A stretch of DNA of 64,000 nt from DASXVX01 sp036504075. GTDB lineage: Bacteria; Bacillota; Sulfobacillia; Symbiobacteriales; Symbiobacteriaceae. The stretch covers positions 1 to 64,000 of the forward strand of contig DASXVX010000088.1 in the NCBI GenBank assembly GCA_036504075.1, written 5' to 3'. The first letter of the stretch is position 1, and the number at the start of each line of letters is the position of its first letter. Positions 1 to 7,470 of the stretch are shown here, piece by piece. The notes beneath the pieces are model-generated. The model saw only the letters and a list, made by a program, of their open reading frames with translations, was not told the DNA's origin and did not search any database. A program made the translations under genes and the position numbers.

Positions 1-30
1 CCGCACGCCCCGTCACCGGGGCGCACTGCC

Positions 31-58
31 CAAGTGGGATTTCCACTTGTTTGTCTTT
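31..58 (+). terminator. Possible plus-strand intrinsic terminator at left edge
   Basis: A 7-bp perfect stem (31-37 with 43-49, five-base loop) is followed by a T-rich run at 50-58. It reads as a terminator only on the plus strand, which would fit a plus-strand gene ending left of the window and converging on fur. No such gene is visible here, so the call is tentative. Confidence 0.3.
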
Positions 59-83
59 CAGTTACAAGACCGAACAGGATAAA

Positions 84-145
84 CGGCCTTGGGAGGACTT
101 GAACCTCCTGACTTGCATGACTGCGAGGCGCACCGCGAAAAGGCC
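84..145 (-). other. tRNA-like fragment (T-arm plus acceptor-like ends)
   Basis: On the minus strand, a 5-bp stem GGAGG/CCTCC encloses the seven-base loop TTCAAGT, the form of a tRNA T-arm. It is followed by AAGGCC, which can pair with GGCCTT at the 5' end of the segment. Only about 30 nt lie between the acceptor-like strand and the T-arm, too few for both a D-arm and an anticodon arm, and no CCA follows. The 5' strand also belongs to the fur terminator, so the pairing may be fortuitous. It could be a decayed tRNA or chance. Confidence 0.2.
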
Positions 146-164
146 AGAGCCGGTGGCTCTGGCC
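138..164 (-). terminator. Intrinsic terminator of the fur-family gene
   Basis: A 10-bp perfect stem (142-151 with 155-164, three-base loop) lies eight bases past the stop codon and is followed on the minus strand by TTTT. Confidence 0.8.
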
Positions 165-172
165 GCTAAAAT

Positions 173-610
173 TCATAACTTCTGGCAGGTTTCGCAGATG
201 CCGAAGAACTTGGCCAGGTGATCCCGGACTTTGAAGCCGGTCTTGCGCTCGATGGTCACCTCCAGGGACTCCAGGAGGTCGTCCTCGAACTCGATGATTT
301 TGCCGCAGTTTGTGCAGACCAGGTGATGGTGATGATGCACGTCCTCGTCGGACAGTTCGTAGCGGGCCCGCCCGTCGCCGAAGTCGATCTTTTTTAGCAC
401 CCCGATCTCCACGAGGAGTTCCAGGGTGCGATAGACGGTCGCGATCCCGTTGTTCGGATAGGTCTCCTTCAACATCCCGTAAACGTCGTCCGCAGAGAGA
501 TGCCTGCCCTTGTTCATCAGGAAGATGGCGATAATCGCCCAGCGCTGCGGCGTCATCTTATGGCCACGTTCCAACAGCCGGGTATAGATATCCTTTAATA
601 ACATGGGCAC
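173..610 (-). CDS. Fur-family transcriptional regulator (Fur/PerR/Zur type)
   Basis: DNA-binding metal-dependent repressor of the Fur superfamily, about 145 residues, the usual length. The N-terminal half carries the winged helix (MTPQR followed by helix-turn-helix, then GIATVYRTL, the recognition-helix signature). The C-terminal half has the histidine-rich metal motif HHHHHLVC, a CxxC (CTNCGK) and a second CxxC (CETC) near the end, typical of a structural zinc site. I chose the GTG at 610 because a GGAGGG ribosome-binding site lies eight or nine bases upstream; an ATG two codons later is also possible. It is preceded by the ylzJ terminator, so it is probably transcribed alone. The sequence alone does not decide between iron, peroxide or zinc sensing, and I see no clear Fur box in its upstream region. 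Confidence 0.93.
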   Translation of the reverse strand: MPMLLKDIYTRLLERGHKMTPQRWAIIAIFLMNKGRHLSADDVYGMLKETYPNNGIATVYRTLELLVEIGVLKKIDFGDGRARYELSDEDVHHHHHLVCTNCGKIIEFEDDLLESLEVTIERKTGFKVRDHLAKFFGICETCQKL

Positions 611-741
611 AGGCGTCACCCTCCCAGCAAAATGGCCGACAACCTATTAAGGAACCCTTTTATCCGCGTTATTGGTTGTATTTCGGGTGCCGCGAGGAGT
701 ATTCCTGCCTACGGCTGCAACTCCGCGTGCAATTCAAAGCG

Positions 742-779
742 GGCACGTGTGGGTGCTCCGCGCAGGACCCACACGTGCC
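742..779 (-). terminator. Hairpin terminator after ylzJ
   Basis: A 13-bp perfect stem (742-754 with 767-779) lies 17 bases after the ylzJ stop. The minus-strand tail is CGCTTTGAATT, only moderately U-rich. It ends the long tepA-ylzJ transcription unit before fur. Confidence 0.65.
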
Positions 780-796
780 GCTGAGTCCGGAACAGG

Positions 797-1045
797 TCAG
801 GGGCGGTTGGCGGGCTGGAGCGGGACTTTGGTGCCCGGCTGCCAGCGCGCGTCCAGGTAATCCCAGGGATTCGTGGAGAGCAACCGCTGAATGGTCGCCG
901 AGCCGTCGCCGGCGGGCAGGACCTCCACGAGGCGGCCCGCCACCTCCATCTCCTGACAGACCGGCTGGTCCAGGCCGGGCAGGCCCTGGACCACCATCTC
1001 CGCGGGAATGATGGTCCACAGGACCGAGGGTCCGGAGTCGGTCAC
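797..1045 (-). CDS. ylzJ: YlzJ-like protein
   Basis: Small 82-residue protein matching the YlzJ family of spore-forming Firmicutes, function unknown. The recognisable parts are the start (SVLWTIIPAEMV), the central PVCQEMEVAGRLVEV stretch and the C-terminal LLSTNPWDYLDARWQPG. Its start overlaps the tepA stop as GTGA, indicating translational coupling, with GGGGGTGG just upstream as ribosome-binding site. In Bacillus ylzJ also follows tepA and precedes spoIIIE; here the next gene is a Fur-family regulator and no spoIIIE/ftsK is seen within the window. The position next to tepA supports the identification more strongly than the short sequence does. Confidence 0.82.
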   Translation of the reverse strand: MTDSGPSVLWTIIPAEMVVQGLPGLDQPVCQEMEVAGRLVEVLPAGDGSATIQRLLSTNPWDYLDARWQPGTKVPLQPANRP

Positions 1046-1710
1046 TGGACCACCCCCACGTGGGCCGGCAGGCGCCGTTCAGCAACCAGTTGGTTCAGCT
1101 TGGACACCGCGGCGGACAGACCGCCCACTTCGTCGATGAGGCCGGCGCTGACCGCATCTTTGCCGACCACCACCGTGCCGATGTCCCGGGCTAGTTCACC
1201 GGTCCGGAACATCATCTCCCGAAACTGCTTCTCGCCGACCTTGGCGTTCTCCACGACGAACCGGATGACCCGGTCTTGCATTTTGTCCATGTACTCATAA
1301 GTCTGCGGGACGCCAATTACCAGACCAGTCAGGCGAATCGGATGAATCGTCATCGTTGCCGTTGAGGCAATGAACGAATACGTGGTCGAAACGGCAATCG
1401 GCACGCCGATCGAATGGCCGCCGCCCAGCACCAGCGAGACGGACGGCTTGGAGAGGCTGGCGATCATTTCGGCGATGGCCAACCCCGCCTCCACGTCGCC
1501 GCCCACCGTGTTGAGAATCACCAGCAGGCCTTCGATGTCCGGGTTCTGCTCCACCGCCACCAACTGCGGGATGAGGTGCTCGTACTTGGTGGTCTTGTTC
1601 TGGGGCGGGAGCGTCAGGTGGCCCTCCACCTGGCCGATGATGGTCAGCGTGTGCAAATTCGGCACCGTTTTTGGCACCTGGGTGGTGCCCAGGGCCTCCA
1701 GGCTCTCCAA
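1042..1710 (-). CDS. tepA: TepA, ClpP-like translocation-enhancing protein
   Basis: ClpP/crotonase-fold protein of the TepA family, found in spore formers and degrading small acid-soluble spore proteins or aiding secretion in Bacillus. Family signatures are LTIIGQVEGHLTLPPQNKT, NTVGGDVEAGLAIAEMIASL, VLGGGHSIGVPIAVS and ATMTIHPIRLTGLVIG. The GGGHSIGVP segment holds the serine in the ClpP nucleophile position. The TTG at 1710 is the first canonical start, giving 222 residues. However, the frame stays open to 1861, encodes plausible protein there (YFDEDYLFRAFNG), and a perfect AGGAG at 1867-1871 lies nine bases before an in-frame ACG at 1857, which would give 271 residues. The true start may therefore be ACG. 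The gene is coupled to ylzJ and follows lutC. Confidence 0.93.
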   Translation of the reverse strand: MESLEALGTTQVPKTVPNLHTLTIIGQVEGHLTLPPQNKTTKYEHLIPQLVAVEQNPDIEGLLVILNTVGGDVEAGLAIAEMIASLSKPSVSLVLGGGHSIGVPIAVSTTYSFIASTATMTIHPIRLTGLVIGVPQTYEYMDKMQDRVIRFVVENAKVGEKQFREMMFRTGELARDIGTVVVGKDAVSAGLIDEVGGLSAAVSKLNQLVAERRLPAHVGVVQ

Positions 1711-1935
1711 CGCCGGGTTCTTCCGCCGGGGCGAGGTGACCGGGGCCGCCGGCTGCTCGGACGGGTCGTCCAGATGGGTGTGGGGCGGGTCGTAGTGGCC
1801 GGGATCCGTCGCCGGACCGTTAAAGGCCCGGAAGAGATAATCTTCGTCGAAGTACGTGGTCGATCACTCCTGCGCCAAAAGTGCTGGCGGTTTAGTATGT
1901 TCCCGCCGCCCCGCGCACATCCCGGCTCCGCAAGT

Positions 1936-2505
1936 TTACAGCCGCTCGACCAGCACCACCAGCAGCTCGCCCGGGCCGTGCATCTTCCGGATGACCACGT
2001 CTTCGATATCCGCCGACCGGCTGGGGCCGGTCACCAGGTGCAGCGCACCCCGCAGCCGCCCCGCCTGCGCCAACCGGCTCAATTCCCGGAACAGGTCGGG
2101 CGTCGCCGCCAGGAGCCGCTCCAGCGGCAGCACGGCCACGTGCAGCGGCGGCAGCAGGTTTACGCTCCGGGGCCGCCCGGGACCGCTCAACAGCGCCAGC
2201 GTCCCGGTCTCGGCGACCGCCAGGTCAGCCCCGGTGATGCCGGCACCGGCTCGGGCCGCCACGGCCCGGATTTCTGCCGGATCGACCGCCGGATCGGCCG
2301 TCAGCCAGGTGATGGACGCCGCCCGGGCCGCCGCCGGCAGTCCGGTCTGGGCCAGGAGCGGGTCGGCCCAGGCGATGGCCTCGGTCACGCCACGCTCCCG
2401 CAGCGCCGCCAGCACCGCCGCACCGGCTTCCGCCGGACCGGGGACATGAATCGCCGCTCCCCCCACCGCCACCAGGGCGGACTGAAAGATCGCAAAGTCC
2501 GTCAC
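1936..2505 (-). CDS. lutC: LUD-domain protein, LutC-like
   Basis: 189-residue LUD-domain protein resembling LutC (YkgG), the small subunit of the LutABC iron-sulfur system for L-lactate oxidation in Bacillus. Visible signatures are GITGADLAVAETGTLAL and the SRSADIEDVVIRKMHGPGEL block near the C-terminus, both diagnostic for the family. It starts with GTG at 2505, overlapping the lutB stop as GTGA, with GGGAGGTGG upstream, so translation is coupled to lutB. There is no LutA (cysteine-rich CCG-domain) gene beside it. The neighbours are an aminotransferase and an amino-acid ABC transporter, so the substrate may be a 2-hydroxy or 2-oxo acid derived from an amino acid rather than lactate. That is inference; the family call is firm. 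Confidence 0.88.
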   Translation of the reverse strand: MTDFAIFQSALVAVGGAAIHVPGPAEAGAAVLAALRERGVTEAIAWADPLLAQTGLPAAARAASITWLTADPAVDPAEIRAVAARAGAGITGADLAVAETGTLALLSGPGRPRSVNLLPPLHVAVLPLERLLAATPDLFRELSRLAQAGRLRGALHLVTGPSRSADIEDVVIRKMHGPGELLVVLVERL

Positions 2506-3893
2506 GGCTCCACCTCCCGGTCCAGGTCGCGCCAGCGCTCGTGCAGCGGCTTGGCCGCCGGGGCCGGGAAGTCCCGCCCGCGGCCCCATTCGCCCAGTGG
2601 CCCGGGCAGCCAGGTGAGGTGCCCGGCCCGCACGAATGGCCGGGTGACGAGCCGCAGCAGTCGCGATGTGAACCGGTAACGCGCCGGGTCCGACCACGCC
2701 CAGGCCCAGAGCCGCATGAGCAGCCGCTCCCCGGTCCCGGCCTTGCGCATCGCCCGTTCCGCCCGGATAAGGTGATGCAGCGGCACATGCACCGGACACC
2801 CCTCCGTACAGGCGCCGCAGAGGCTGCACAGGTCGAGAAGCCCGGATGAATCGGGGTTCAGCAGTGGCGTCAGTGCCACGCCGATCGGTCCGCTGTAGAC
2901 CGTGCCGTACCCGTGCCCGCCCACCTGCCGGAAGACCGGACAGGCGTCCAGGCAGGAGCCGCAGCGAATGCAGCGGAGCACATCCTGCTGCGGGGTGCCC
3001 AATAGCTTCGCCCGCCCGGCGTCCAGCACCACCACGTGCAACTCCTCCGGCCCGTCGGCCTCGCCGGGCTGCCGGGTGCCGGCAATCGCCGTCACGTAAG
3101 TCGTCATGTTCTGCCCGGTCGCCGTCCGGGGCAGGAGCGTCAGCAGCGGCTCGAGCGCCGCCCACGTCGGCACCAGTTTCTCCAGCCCCGCGATGGTAAT
3201 CATCACCCGCGGGAGCGCCGTGGTCAGGTCGGCGTTGCCCTCGTTGGTCACCAGCACCACCGAGCCCGTCTCCGCGACAAGAAAGTTCGCCCCGGTAATG
3301 CCGGCATCCGCCGCCAGGAACTTCGCCCGCAGCACCCGCCGGGCCACCGCGGCCAGCGCCTGCGGCTCCGGCTCCACCGTCTCGCCCAGGCGCGCGGAAA
3401 AAAGTGCTGCCACGTCGTGCCGGGTGAGGTGCAGTGCCGGTCCGGTAATGTGCGAGGGCATCTCCCCCGCCAGCTGAATGATATACTCGCCCAGATCGGT
3501 CTCCAGCGCCTCCAGGCCCGCCGCTTCCAGGGCGTGGACGAGACCGATCTCTTCCGTGACCATCGACTTGGCCTTTACCACCCGTCGGGCGCCGGCGTTC
3601 TGGAGAATCGCCAGCACCTGCTGGACGGCCGCTTCGGCGGTCGCGGCCAGGTGGACCTGCCCGCCGCCGGCCGCCACCGCCCGGGTGAACTTGGCGAGCT
3701 GACCCGCATGGTCGTTCAGCGCCTCGTCCCGGACGTCTCGGGCCCAGTCTCGCAACGCCGTCAGCCGTCCGGCCTCCGCCAGCCGACGCCACTGGTCCAG
3801 CTTGGCCAGGTAGGAGCCTCGGGTGGCCTGGGCGATGGCCGCCCGCTTGGACTCCTGCGCCAGTTCCCGCCGGATGCGCTCCCGGACGCTCAC
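2502..3893 (-). CDS. lutB: LutB-like iron-sulfur LUD-domain protein
   Basis: 463-residue LutB/YkgF-type protein. The N-terminal two thirds is a LUD domain (AKSMVTEEIGL near 108, GITGANFLVAETGSVVLVTNEGN near 198). The C-terminal part is a ferredoxin-like module with two 4Fe-4S motifs: C308-C311-C314-C318 (CIRCGSCLDACP) and C356-C359-C362-C366 (CSLCGACTEGCP). In Bacillus, LutB acts with LutA and LutC in NAD-independent lactate oxidation; here only LutB and LutC are encoded. The GTG start at 3893 overlaps the aminotransferase stop (GTGA), and its own stop overlaps lutC in the same way, so three proteins are translationally linked. Electron acceptor and substrate are unknown. Confidence 0.92.
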   Translation of the reverse strand: MSVRERIRRELAQESKRAAIAQATRGSYLAKLDQWRRLAEAGRLTALRDWARDVRDEALNDHAGQLAKFTRAVAAGGGQVHLAATAEAAVQQVLAILQNAGARRVVKAKSMVTEEIGLVHALEAAGLEALETDLGEYIIQLAGEMPSHITGPALHLTRHDVAALFSARLGETVEPEPQALAAVARRVLRAKFLAADAGITGANFLVAETGSVVLVTNEGNADLTTALPRVMITIAGLEKLVPTWAALEPLLTLLPRTATGQNMTTYVTAIAGTRQPGEADGPEELHVVVLDAGRAKLLGTPQQDVLRCIRCGSCLDACPVFRQVGGHGYGTVYSGPIGVALTPLLNPDSSGLLDLCSLCGACTEGCPVHVPLHHLIRAERAMRKAGTGERLLMRLWAWAWSDPARYRFTSRLLRLVTRPFVRAGHLTWLPGPLGEWGRGRDFPAPAAKPLHERWRDLDREVEP

Positions 3894-5092
3894 CGGTCTG
3901 ACCCCGGTGCGGCGAGCAGTCGCCCCAGCCGGGCGACCCCGTCGATCATTTGCTCCTCCGGCAGGTAGCAGAAGGACAGCCGCAGGAACTCCCGCCCGCC
4001 GACATTCGCCCCAAAGTAGAAGTGCTTGCCCGGCACGTAGGCGACGCCCGCCGCCAGCGCCTGCGCCAGCAAGGCCCCGGTATCCACCCCGGGGGCGTGC
4101 AGCCAGAGGAAGAACCCGCCTTCCGGCCGGGTCCAGGTCACACCCGCCGGCATGTGCTGCGCCAGCGCTGCCAGCATCACGTCCCGGCGCTCCCGGTAAG
4201 CCCGCCGCAGTTCGTCCACCCGGGCGGAGAGATCCACGGACGCCAGATAGGTCGCCGTGACCGCCTGTCCGAACGGCTGGTCCAGGTCCTTCTTAAAGTT
4301 GGACATCGCCGCCACCAGTCCGGGCGCGGCATGGACCCAGCCGATGCGCAGGCCGGGGGCGATCACTTTGGAGAGCGAACCCACATAAATGACCCGCCCG
4401 TCGGTATCCAGCGCCTTGATCGGCGTTGGCACATCGCCGAAGGCCAACTCGCCGTAAGCGTCATCTTCCAGAATCAAAAAGTCGTATTCCCGCGCCAGTT
4501 CCAGCAGGCGCCGCCGCCGGACCAGGGAGAGCGTCGCCCCCGTTGGGTTCTGAAACGAGGCGATGGTGTATAGCAGTTTTGGCGTGGGGAGCCCCTTTGC
4601 CCGGCGGTCGGCCAAATCCGACGCCAGCGCCGCGACCTGCAGGCCCTCCCCGTCCACCGGGTAGCCCAGGATCAAAGGCGTGTAGTTCCGGAAAATCTCC
4701 AGCGCCTCCATGTACGTCGGGGCCTCGACCGCCACGACGTCCGCCGGCCCCAGCACCGCCCTGGCCGCCAGATCCAGCGCCTGGGCGGCGCCGGCCGTGA
4801 CCATAAGCTCGCCGGGACCCGCCGCCATGCCCCGCAACACCGACCGGGCCGCCAGCAGCGCCGGCAGCCGGCCCATGGCCGGGCTGCCCAGGTAATGGAA
4901 CGGCAAGTCGGCTTCGGCAGCCACCAGCGCCGCCGTCGCCCGGGCCAGTTCCACCGACGGCACCGACGCCTTGAACGGGTAGCCTGCGCTCAGGCGGATG
5001 CAGCCCGATGGCAGGGGGGGCATCCAGGCGCCCGGCGGGTCGTAGGCCAGCGCCGCCCGCACGGCGGGCGGGAAATAACGATCAGCCTCCAT
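3890..5092 (-). CDS. PLP-dependent aminotransferase, class I/II (LysN/ARO8-like)
   Basis: 400-residue fold-type I aminotransferase of the group that includes 2-aminoadipate and branched-chain/aromatic aminotransferases. Motifs: YLGSPAMGRLPALLA, MVTAGAAQALDLAARAVL, the SFQNPTGATLS substrate/cofactor loop, LEDDAYGELAF with the PLP-contacting Asp and Tyr, and YVGSLSKVIAPGLRIGW with the Schiff-base lysine. There is no N-terminal GntR domain, so it is an enzyme and not a MocR regulator. The ATG at 5092 is three bases after the stop of the transporter ATPase, placing it in the amino-acid uptake operon. It probably transaminates the imported amino acid to a 2-oxo acid. Specificity cannot be read from the sequence. 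Confidence 0.92.
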   Translation of the reverse strand: MEADRYFPPAVRAALAYDPPGAWMPPLPSGCIRLSAGYPFKASVPSVELARATAALVAAEADLPFHYLGSPAMGRLPALLAARSVLRGMAAGPGELMVTAGAAQALDLAARAVLGPADVVAVEAPTYMEALEIFRNYTPLILGYPVDGEGLQVAALASDLADRRAKGLPTPKLLYTIASFQNPTGATLSLVRRRRLLELAREYDFLILEDDAYGELAFGDVPTPIKALDTDGRVIYVGSLSKVIAPGLRIGWVHAAPGLVAAMSNFKKDLDQPFGQAVTATYLASVDLSARVDELRRAYRERRDVMLAALAQHMPAGVTWTRPEGGFFLWLHAPGVDTGALLAQALAAGVAYVPGKHFYFGANVGGREFLRLSFCYLPEEQMIDGVARLGRLLAAPGSDR

Positions 5093-5095
5093 GGC

Positions 5096-5818
5096 TTACA
5101 GCACCTTCCGCAAGAACGTCCGCGTCCGCTCTTCCTTCGGGGCGGCGAAGAACTGCTCGGGCGGGCCTTCTTCCATCACCTTGCCCTGGTCCATGAAAAT
5201 GATCCGGTGGGCCACTTCCCGGGCGAAGCCCATTTCGTGGGTGACCACCATCATGGTCATGCCTTCCCGCGCCAGTTGCTTCATGACTTCCAGCACCTCG
5301 CCGACCAGTTCCGGGTCCAGCGCCGAAGTCGGCTCGTCGAACAGCATCGCCTTCGGCTGCATCGCCAGCGCCCGGGCAATCGCCACCCGCTGCTGCTGAC
5401 CGCCGGACAGATGCGCCGGGTAGGCGTCCGCCTTGTCCGCCAGGCCCACTTTCTCCAGCAGCGCCCGTCCCAACGCATCCGCCTGGGGCGGCGTCATTTT
5501 CCGCACTTTGGCCGGCCCGAGCGTCACGTTCTCCAGGGCGGTCTTGTGCGGGAACAGGTTGAACCGCTGAAAGACCATGCCCAGTTCGGCCCGCACTTCG
5601 TCGAGCCCCTTGCCCCCGGCCGGCACCGGCTCGCCCGCGATGACGATTTCGCCTTCGGTGGGCTCTTCGAGCCGGTTGATGCAGCGCAGCAGCGTCGACT
5701 TGCCCGAACCCGACGGCCCGATGACGACCACCACTTCGCCGGGCTTTACGTGCAGGTCGATGCCCTGCAATACTTCCAGCTTGCCAAAACGCTTGTGGAG
5801 CCCGTTGATCTTAATCAC
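5096..5818 (-). CDS. Polar amino-acid ABC transporter, ATP-binding protein (GlnQ/ArtM-like)
   Basis: 240-residue ABC ATPase of the polar amino-acid (PAAT) uptake family. It contains Walker A (GPSGSGKSTLLRCIN), Q-loop (GMVFQRFNLFPH), the ABC signature LSGGQQQRVAIARAL, Walker B (MLFDEPTSALDPEL) and the switch histidine (MVVTHEMGFA). The FNLFPH stretch after the Q-loop and the ending are typical of GlnQ relatives. The GTG start at 5818 overlaps the end of the permease gene by eight bases. It powers uptake together with the permease and lipoprotein encoded just upstream, and precedes the aminotransferase gene by three bases. Confidence 0.95.
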   Translation of the reverse strand: MIKINGLHKRFGKLEVLQGIDLHVKPGEVVVVIGPSGSGKSTLLRCINRLEEPTEGEIVIAGEPVPAGGKGLDEVRAELGMVFQRFNLFPHKTALENVTLGPAKVRKMTPPQADALGRALLEKVGLADKADAYPAHLSGGQQQRVAIARALAMQPKAMLFDEPTSALDPELVGEVLEVMKQLAREGMTMMVVTHEMGFAREVAHRIIFMDQGKVMEEGPPEQFFAAPKEERTRTFLRKVL

Positions 5819-6467
5819 TGGCCCGCAGCCTCCTCTCCAGCCAGGCGGTGAACTGCGACAGCACGAGCACCGTAACCAGGTAGATCAGCGCCGCGCCCAG
5901 ATACGCCGGGAACGGCCTGTAAGTCCGGGAGGCGATGAGCTGCGCGGTGCGGGTCAGTTCTACCAGGGCCAGCGCACCGATCAGGGAAGACTCCTTGATC
6001 AGGGCGATGATTTCGTTCAACAGCGGTGGGATCACCCGCTTGATCGCCTGCGGCAAAATGACGTACAGCATCGCCTGGCTGTGCGACATGCCCATGGAGC
6101 GAGCCGCTTCCATCTGCCCCTTGTCGATGGACTGGATGCCGGCGCGGATGATCTCCGAGACGTAGGCGCTGGAGTTGACGCCCATGGTGAGAACAGCGGC
6201 GGTGAACGTATCGAACTGAATATCCAGCGCCACCGGCAGGCCGAAGCAGACCAGCAGCAACTGGGTATAGAGCGGCGTGCCGCGCATGACCTCCACGTAC
6301 ACCCGCAGGGTCCCCGAAAGCCAGCCCTTCCCCGACGTCCGGCCCAGTCCCACCAGGGTGCCCAGGAAGATGCCCATGGTCGCCACCATCACGGCGATTT
6401 CGAGCGTGATCAGAAAACCTTTCAGGAGCAGCGGAAAGCTTTGCCACATCAAAGACAGATTGCTCAT
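5811..6467 (-). CDS. Polar amino-acid ABC transporter, permease
   Basis: 218-residue integral membrane permease of the HisM/GlnP type. It has several hydrophobic segments (the first after residue about 10, LLLKGFLITLEIAVMVATM), the family motif VEVMRGTPLYTQLLLVCFGL, and the EAA loop EAARSMGMSHSQAMLYVILPQ that contacts the ATPase. Only one permease gene is present, so it probably forms a homodimer. The ATG is at 6467. The gene sits 71 bases after the lipoprotein gene, with a strong hairpin in between, and overlaps the ATPase gene. Confidence 0.94.
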   Translation of the reverse strand: MSNLSLMWQSFPLLLKGFLITLEIAVMVATMGIFLGTLVGLGRTSGKGWLSGTLRVYVEVMRGTPLYTQLLLVCFGLPVALDIQFDTFTAAVLTMGVNSSAYVSEIIRAGIQSIDKGQMEAARSMGMSHSQAMLYVILPQAIKRVIPPLLNEIIALIKESSLIGALALVELTRTAQLIASRTYRPFPAYLGAALIYLVTVLVLSQFTAWLERRLRASD

Positions 6468-6490
6468 ACATCACGCTCCATAAACGGAAC

Positions 6491-6515
6491 GGGGGGGCGG
6501 ACTGTCCGCCCCCCC
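6491..6515 (-). terminator. Intra-operon hairpin between binding protein and permease genes
   Basis: A 12-bp G/C stem (6491-6502 with 6504-6515) without a clear U-run lies between the binding-protein stop and the permease start. Such hairpins commonly raise the level of the binding protein by partial termination or by protecting the upstream mRNA. That role is inferred here. Confidence 0.6.
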
Positions 6516-6538
6516 GCCTCTTGTGATCGATTATAACA

Positions 6539-7348
6539 CTACTTGAACCACTTCTGGACCAGCTGATCAAACTTCCCGGACTTCTGGAGTTCGTCCAGGG
6601 TCTGGTTGACGAAGGCGGTCAGGTCCGGGGTGTCCTTGCGCAGGGCATAAGCCGTGTCTTCAGCCTTCAGTTCGAAGGCGATCTTCAGGTTCTTGTCGGC
6701 GTTGACGAACGCCTTCGCCACAACCACGTGCAGGTAGAGGGCGTCGGCCTGCTTGGCGGAGACGGCGGAGGCCGCCTCGGTGAACAGGTTGTACTCCTTG
6801 ACCACGATGCCGTCGATCTTCTTCACGTTGTCGGCCTGAACGGTGCCGATCTGAACGGCGACCTTCTTGCCCTTCAGGTCTTCGAGCTTGGTGAGCTTGT
6901 CGTTGTTGTCCTTGTGAACGACCACGGCGTCGGAGCCGATCAGGTAGGGCTTGGAGAAGTCAACGGACTTCTTCCGTTCCTCGGTAACCGACACGCCGGC
7001 GGCCATAACGTCGAACTTCTTGGCGTTCAGGGCGGCGATCAGGGTGTCGAAGCCGAGCTGCTGAACGTCGAGCTTCACGCCCAGCTTGGTGGCGATTTCC
7101 TGCATGAGGTCGATGTCGAAGCCGATGACCTTGTTGTCCTTGTCGAGGGACTCGAACGGCGGGTAGTCAGGGGAGGTGCCGATGACCAGCTTGCCGTCCT
7201 TCTTGATCTTGTCGAGAGTCGGGGTGGTCGAGGCGGCAGGCTTCTGTTCGGTGGTAGCCGGGGCCGGAGCAGGCTTAGCGCCGCCGCAGCCGGCGACCAG
7301 AGCGACCAGTATGAGACCCGCAACGATCGCAGAGAAATAACGCTTCAT
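6539..7348 (-). CDS. Amino-acid ABC transporter, substrate-binding lipoprotein
   Basis: 269-residue solute-binding protein of family 3 (SBP_bac_3). The N-terminus MKRYFSAIVAGLILVALVAG ends in the lipobox VAGC, so it is a lipoprotein anchored outside the membrane, followed by an Ala/Pro linker. The domain contains GTSPDYPPFESLDK, GFDIDLMQEIATKLG and the LIAALNAKKFDVMAAGVSVT motif near the ligand cleft, typical of polar amino-acid receptors. The ATG at 7348 is chosen because GGAGGGAATC lies directly upstream and the lipoprotein signal starts there; 17 further in-frame codons upstream are unlikely to be translated. It is the first gene of the transporter-aminotransferase-lut operon and has its own promoter and operator. 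Ligand unknown. Confidence 0.95.
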   Translation of the reverse strand: MKRYFSAIVAGLILVALVAGCGGAKPAPAPATTEQKPAASTTPTLDKIKKDGKLVIGTSPDYPPFESLDKDNKVIGFDIDLMQEIATKLGVKLDVQQLGFDTLIAALNAKKFDVMAAGVSVTEERKKSVDFSKPYLIGSDAVVVHKDNNDKLTKLEDLKGKKVAVQIGTVQADNVKKIDGIVVKEYNLFTEAASAVSAKQADALYLHVVVAKAFVNADKNLKIAFELKAEDTAYALRKDTPDLTAFVNQTLDELQKSGKFDQLVQKWFK

Positions 7349-7388
7349 GGTAGATTCCCTCCACTTGTGATGTCCTTCACGATGAATA

Positions 7389-7417
7389 ACTATACACAAG
7401 TGTATACATGCAGTCCA
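7389..7417 (-). promoter_or_regulatory. Promoter with overlapping palindromic operator for the amino-acid transporter operon
   Basis: On the minus strand a -35-like TGGACT (7412-7417) and a -10-like TATAGT (7389-7394) are separated by exactly 17 bases. A perfect 7-bp inverted repeat TATACAC-N2-GTGTATA (7391-7406) covers the spacer and most of the -10 box, the expected place for a repressor. The local sequence is much richer in A/T than its surroundings. The regulator is not identifiable; no regulator gene is next to the operon. Confidence 0.6.
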
Positions 7418-7470
7418 TACGCTAACCGTTTGTTTCCAATAGCTATTTTGAGCAAATAAAACCCGGTACG

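Noticed and set aside
1414..2679. Long plus-strand ORFs of several hundred codons throughout the window (for example 1414-2679, 35847-39020, 48821-50650)
   Set aside because: They are antisense shadows of strongly conserved minus-strand genes, a usual effect of high G+C codon bias; their translations are Arg/Pro/His-rich and lack motifs.
1936..3792. 618-residue minus-strand ORF across lutC and lutB
   Set aside because: Only its last 189 codons encode LutC; the rest is the out-of-frame shadow of lutB, which has clear iron-sulfur motifs in its own frame.
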